This document shows positions 15,010-16,877 of a stretch of DNA of 16,877 nt, one piece after another. Positions within the stretch are counted from its first letter, which is position 1, and each line of letters begins with the position of its first letter. Under the pieces are notes generated by a model, which was given only the letters and a program-made list of their open reading frames with translations, had not been told where the DNA came from and made no database searches. The stretch lies in the NCBI GenBank assembly GCA_963575675.1, contig CAUYUA010000262.1, positions 1-16,877 of the forward strand. The letters are read 5' to 3'. Both the position numbers and the translations under genes were made by a program. This DNA comes from CAUYUA01 sp963575675 (GTDB lineage: Bacteria; Pseudomonadota; Alphaproteobacteria; Azospirillales; Azospirillaceae).

Positions 15010-16392
15010 GTGAAGAAAAATCTTGTTGCCGCTCTGTTTTTATTTGGATCCGCCACTTCAGCCATGGCTGCGGACAGCGTTAAAATTGCCGTCACCGGTC
15101 CTTTCTCCGGTGGATCGGCTCCTATGGGAACCTCTATGCGCGACGGCGCCAGACTCGCCATCGCCGAGATTAACGCCGCCGGCGGCGTTCTCGTCAACGG
15201 CAAGAAATTGCTGATCGAAACCATCGAACGCGACGATGAAGCTAAAAACGAACGCGGCGCTTTGATCGGTCAGGAATTGGCTTCCATGAGCGATCTCGCC
15301 GGAGTCATCGGTTCGGTCAACACCGGCGTTGTTCTTGCCGGAGATAAGTATCTGCAAGAAAAGGGCATTGTTAAAATCATCACGCCCGCCGCCGGTTCGG
15401 CGTCTATGACTCAATGGCGTAAGGCGGGCGCAAAAGACGTTTCGATCTTCCGCTTCGCCGCGCACGACGGCATTCAGGCCGCGATGGTGGTTTCCGAGGC
15501 GTTGCGTCGAAACTTCACCAAGGTTGCTATTCTGCATGACGCCACCAATTATGGCGTCTCTGGACGGGACGATTTGCTTGACCAGATCAATAAGCAGGGT
15601 AAAAAGCTGGAGATTGTTGCAACTGAGAAGTTCAATATCGGCGACAAGGATATGGCCGCTCAATTGTTGCGCGCCAAATCCGGCGGCGCTCAGGCGATTT
15701 TGATTTGGGGGATTGGGCCGGAACTCGCCGCAGTCGCCAACGGAATGGCCAAAATGGAAATGACTATTCCGATGATCGGCGGTTGGACGCTTTCCATGTC
15801 CAATTTTATTGATAACGCCGGGAAGAACGGGAACGGCGCTTTGATGCCTCAGACTTTCATTGAAGAGCCCATTACGCCGAAAGCAAAGACTTTCATTGAA
15901 AACTATCATAAAGCCTATAATGTTTCTCGCATTCCTTCGCCGGTTTCCGCTGCTCAGGGGTATGATGCGGTGCATATTTTTGCCGCTGCGGTTGCGCAAG
16001 CGCAGAGCACGGAAGGGGGGAAGATCAAAGAGGCTTTGGAAGACCTACGCTCTCCTGTCAAAGGCGTGATCGCCACGTGGAATCGTCCTTATTCCAAGTG
16101 GGATCCTGCAAACGAGCAAACTCACGAGGCCTTTAAGCTTGAGCATACCGTTATGGGCATGATTAGCGATGGCCGGGTAGTTTTCGCCAATGAAGCTGAT
16201 CGGTTTGGATGTGACCGTTGGTTATTTGGGGCAAGTAAATCTGGCGCAAGTCGCATTTCTCGGGTTAGGAGCCTACGCGGCGGGATTGTCGGTGACTATC
16301 TTGGAGCTTGGTCTGTTCGGCGCCTTGGTTGCGAGCTTACTCATTGGTTTAATCTTCGGCGGACTTCTCGCTTTTCCGGCCTTGCGCCTTGA
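15010..16392 (+). CDS. Branched-chain amino acid-type ABC transporter substrate-binding protein, 3' end disrupted
   Basis: The GTG at 15010 has GGAGG 5 bases upstream and gives a good signal peptide (MKKNLVAALFLFGSATSAMA, cut before ADSVKIAV). The mature protein is a type I periplasmic binding protein of the Leu/Ile/Val class: VKIAVTGPFSG, a MRDGARLAIAEINAAGG segment, VIGSVNTGVVLA in the ligand cleft, then YDAVHIFAAAV, and near the end HTVMGMISDGRVVFANEADR. It captures an amino acid or related small molecule for an ABC importer; the exact ligand cannot be read. Homology stops at Arg398 (16203). The last 62 residues, starting FGCDRWLFG, are livM DNA read in the wrong frame. The family normally ends within a few residues of this point, so the binding domain itself may still be whole. 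Confidence 0.85.
   Translation: MKKNLVAALFLFGSATSAMAADSVKIAVTGPFSGGSAPMGTSMRDGARLAIAEINAAGGVLVNGKKLLIETIERDDEAKNERGALIGQELASMSDLAGVIGSVNTGVVLAGDKYLQEKGIVKIITPAAGSASMTQWRKAGAKDVSIFRFAAHDGIQAAMVVSEALRRNFTKVAILHDATNYGVSGRDDLLDQINKQGKKLEIVATEKFNIGDKDMAAQLLRAKSGGAQAILIWGIGPELAAVANGMAKMEMTIPMIGGWTLSMSNFIDNAGKNGNGALMPQTFIEEPITPKAKTFIENYHKAYNVSRIPSPVSAAQGYDAVHIFAAAVAQAQSTEGGKIKEALEDLRSPVKGVIATWNRPYSKWDPANEQTHEAFKLEHTVMGMISDGRVVFANEADRFGCDRWLFGASKSGASRISRVRSLRGGIVGDYLGAWSVRRLGCELTHWFNLRRTSRFSGLAP
16190..16210. other. Out-of-frame livJ/livM junction (putative deletion breakpoint)
   Basis: Up to about 16203 the sequence codes for the substrate-binding protein in one frame; from about 16199 it codes for internal LivM in another. 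The usual order is binding protein, livH, livM. Here livH, the livM start and the intergenic DNA are all absent, so about 1 kb appears to be missing between these bases. Confidence 0.65.
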
Positions 16393-16864
16393 AGGGCCGC
16401 AATTTGCGCTTGCAACTTTGAGCTTTTCCGCTTTGACCACCACCGCGCTTAACGAATTGGAGAGTCTCACCAACGGCGCCCAAGGGTTAAGCCTATTTCG
16501 ACCGACATTGTTTGGCTACGGCGTTCATGCTCAAGGATTTTATTGGCTTTGCCTCGGAGTGACCGCTTTGGTTTGGCTGGGCATGCGCAACTTTCTTTCC
16601 GGGCAGTTCGGCCGAGCGTTTGAGGCTTTGCGCGACAGTCCGATCGCCACCGACGCCATGGGGGTTGGCGCCTATCAACATAAAATCATTGCTTTTGCGG
16701 TCGGCTCGGCATTGGGAGGGCTCGCCGGCGGCCTTTACGCTTTCAACTTCCAATACCTTCAGCCTCAAATATTCGTCTACGAGCTGATGGTGATTCTGTT
16801 GCTCGGGGTTGTCCTGGGAGGTCGTGGATGGCGCGCAACAGGCAAACGCTGCGCCAGGAGATGA
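16190..16864 (+). pseudogene. livM: Fragment of LivM-type ABC permease, both ends missing
   Basis: The frame begins inside the substrate-binding gene, in a different frame, and reads LIGLDVTVGYLGQVNLAQVA, then FLGLGAYAAGLS. This is the conserved internal region of LivM-type inner-membrane permeases. Several hydrophobic helices follow, then FEALRDSPIATDAMGV (the EAA-like cytoplasmic loop that contacts the ATPase) and GSALGGLAGGLYAF. Normal LivM proteins have roughly 40-60 more residues at the N terminus, with at least one extra helix. At the 3' end the sequence reaches LLLGVVLGGRG and then turns basic (GWRATGKRCARR) and stops, where the family usually continues with SxxG and two or three more helices. 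No ribosome site precedes 16190. The 225-codon frame is therefore unlikely to make a working permease. It could also reflect a misassembled region. Confidence 0.75.
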
Positions 16865-16877
16865 TCGCTCCGCGAAT

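Noticed and set aside
15058..15999. A long 313-codon minus-strand frame opposite the substrate-binding gene.
   Set aside because: The plus strand carries a clear family match with signal peptide and ribosome site; the antisense frame has no recognisable motif.
1..16877. CRISPR arrays, tRNA or rRNA genes, transposases and integrases.
   Set aside because: I saw no regularly spaced repeats, cloverleaf sequences or recombinase motifs on either strand.

Overview
The window looks like chromosomal DNA of an alphaproteobacterium, probably in or near the Rhodospirillales. This rests on the style of the M32 carboxypeptidase, on kinase and caspase-like proteins typical of that group, and on a double-hairpin terminator of a type I associate with those genomes. 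It is an inference; there is no rRNA or other marker gene. Base composition is middling, with clearly A+T-rich gaps between genes.

Layout. Positions 1-635 are A+T-rich and hold no gene I can support. A 67-residue hypothetical gene (636-839) ends in a perfect 17-bp tandem duplication, followed by a perfect 15-bp inverted repeat. A small possible membrane protein (977-1273) lies 6 bp upstream of a short membrane-anchored methyl-accepting-type signalling protein (1280-2635), which ends at a strong double-hairpin terminator (2719-2772). Across a 500-bp gap lies a very large minus-strand gene (3271-7332). It encodes a transmembrane Ser/Thr kinase with tandem repeats on both sides of the membrane and a periplasmic FGE/SUMF1-like domain that lacks the catalytic cysteines. 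Upstream on the same strand is a REC/HD-GYP response regulator (7601-8704). A divergent M32 metallocarboxypeptidase (9043-10572) shares a bidirectional terminator with a convergent 1262-residue secreted caspase-like protease (10667-14455). A 550-bp gap with direct repeats follows. Last come a Leu/Ile/Val-type ABC substrate-binding gene (15010-16392) and a livM permease fragment (16190-16864), joined out of frame as if livH and the start of livM had been deleted.

How the genes may work together. Four of the proteins are signal-transduction or regulated-proteolysis proteins: MCP-like, kinase-FGE, HD-GYP and caspase. The kinase appears built to sense outside the cytoplasm through a lectin-fold domain rich in cysteine and to signal through an intact kinase domain. 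The HD-GYP protein would lower cyclic-di-GMP. The caspase-like protein carries an EF-hand-type loop and a signal peptide. No operon joins all four, so a common pathway is only a hypothesis. The most unusual items are the kinase receptor with its 243-bp repeats, the exported caspase, and the broken livJ/livM junction.
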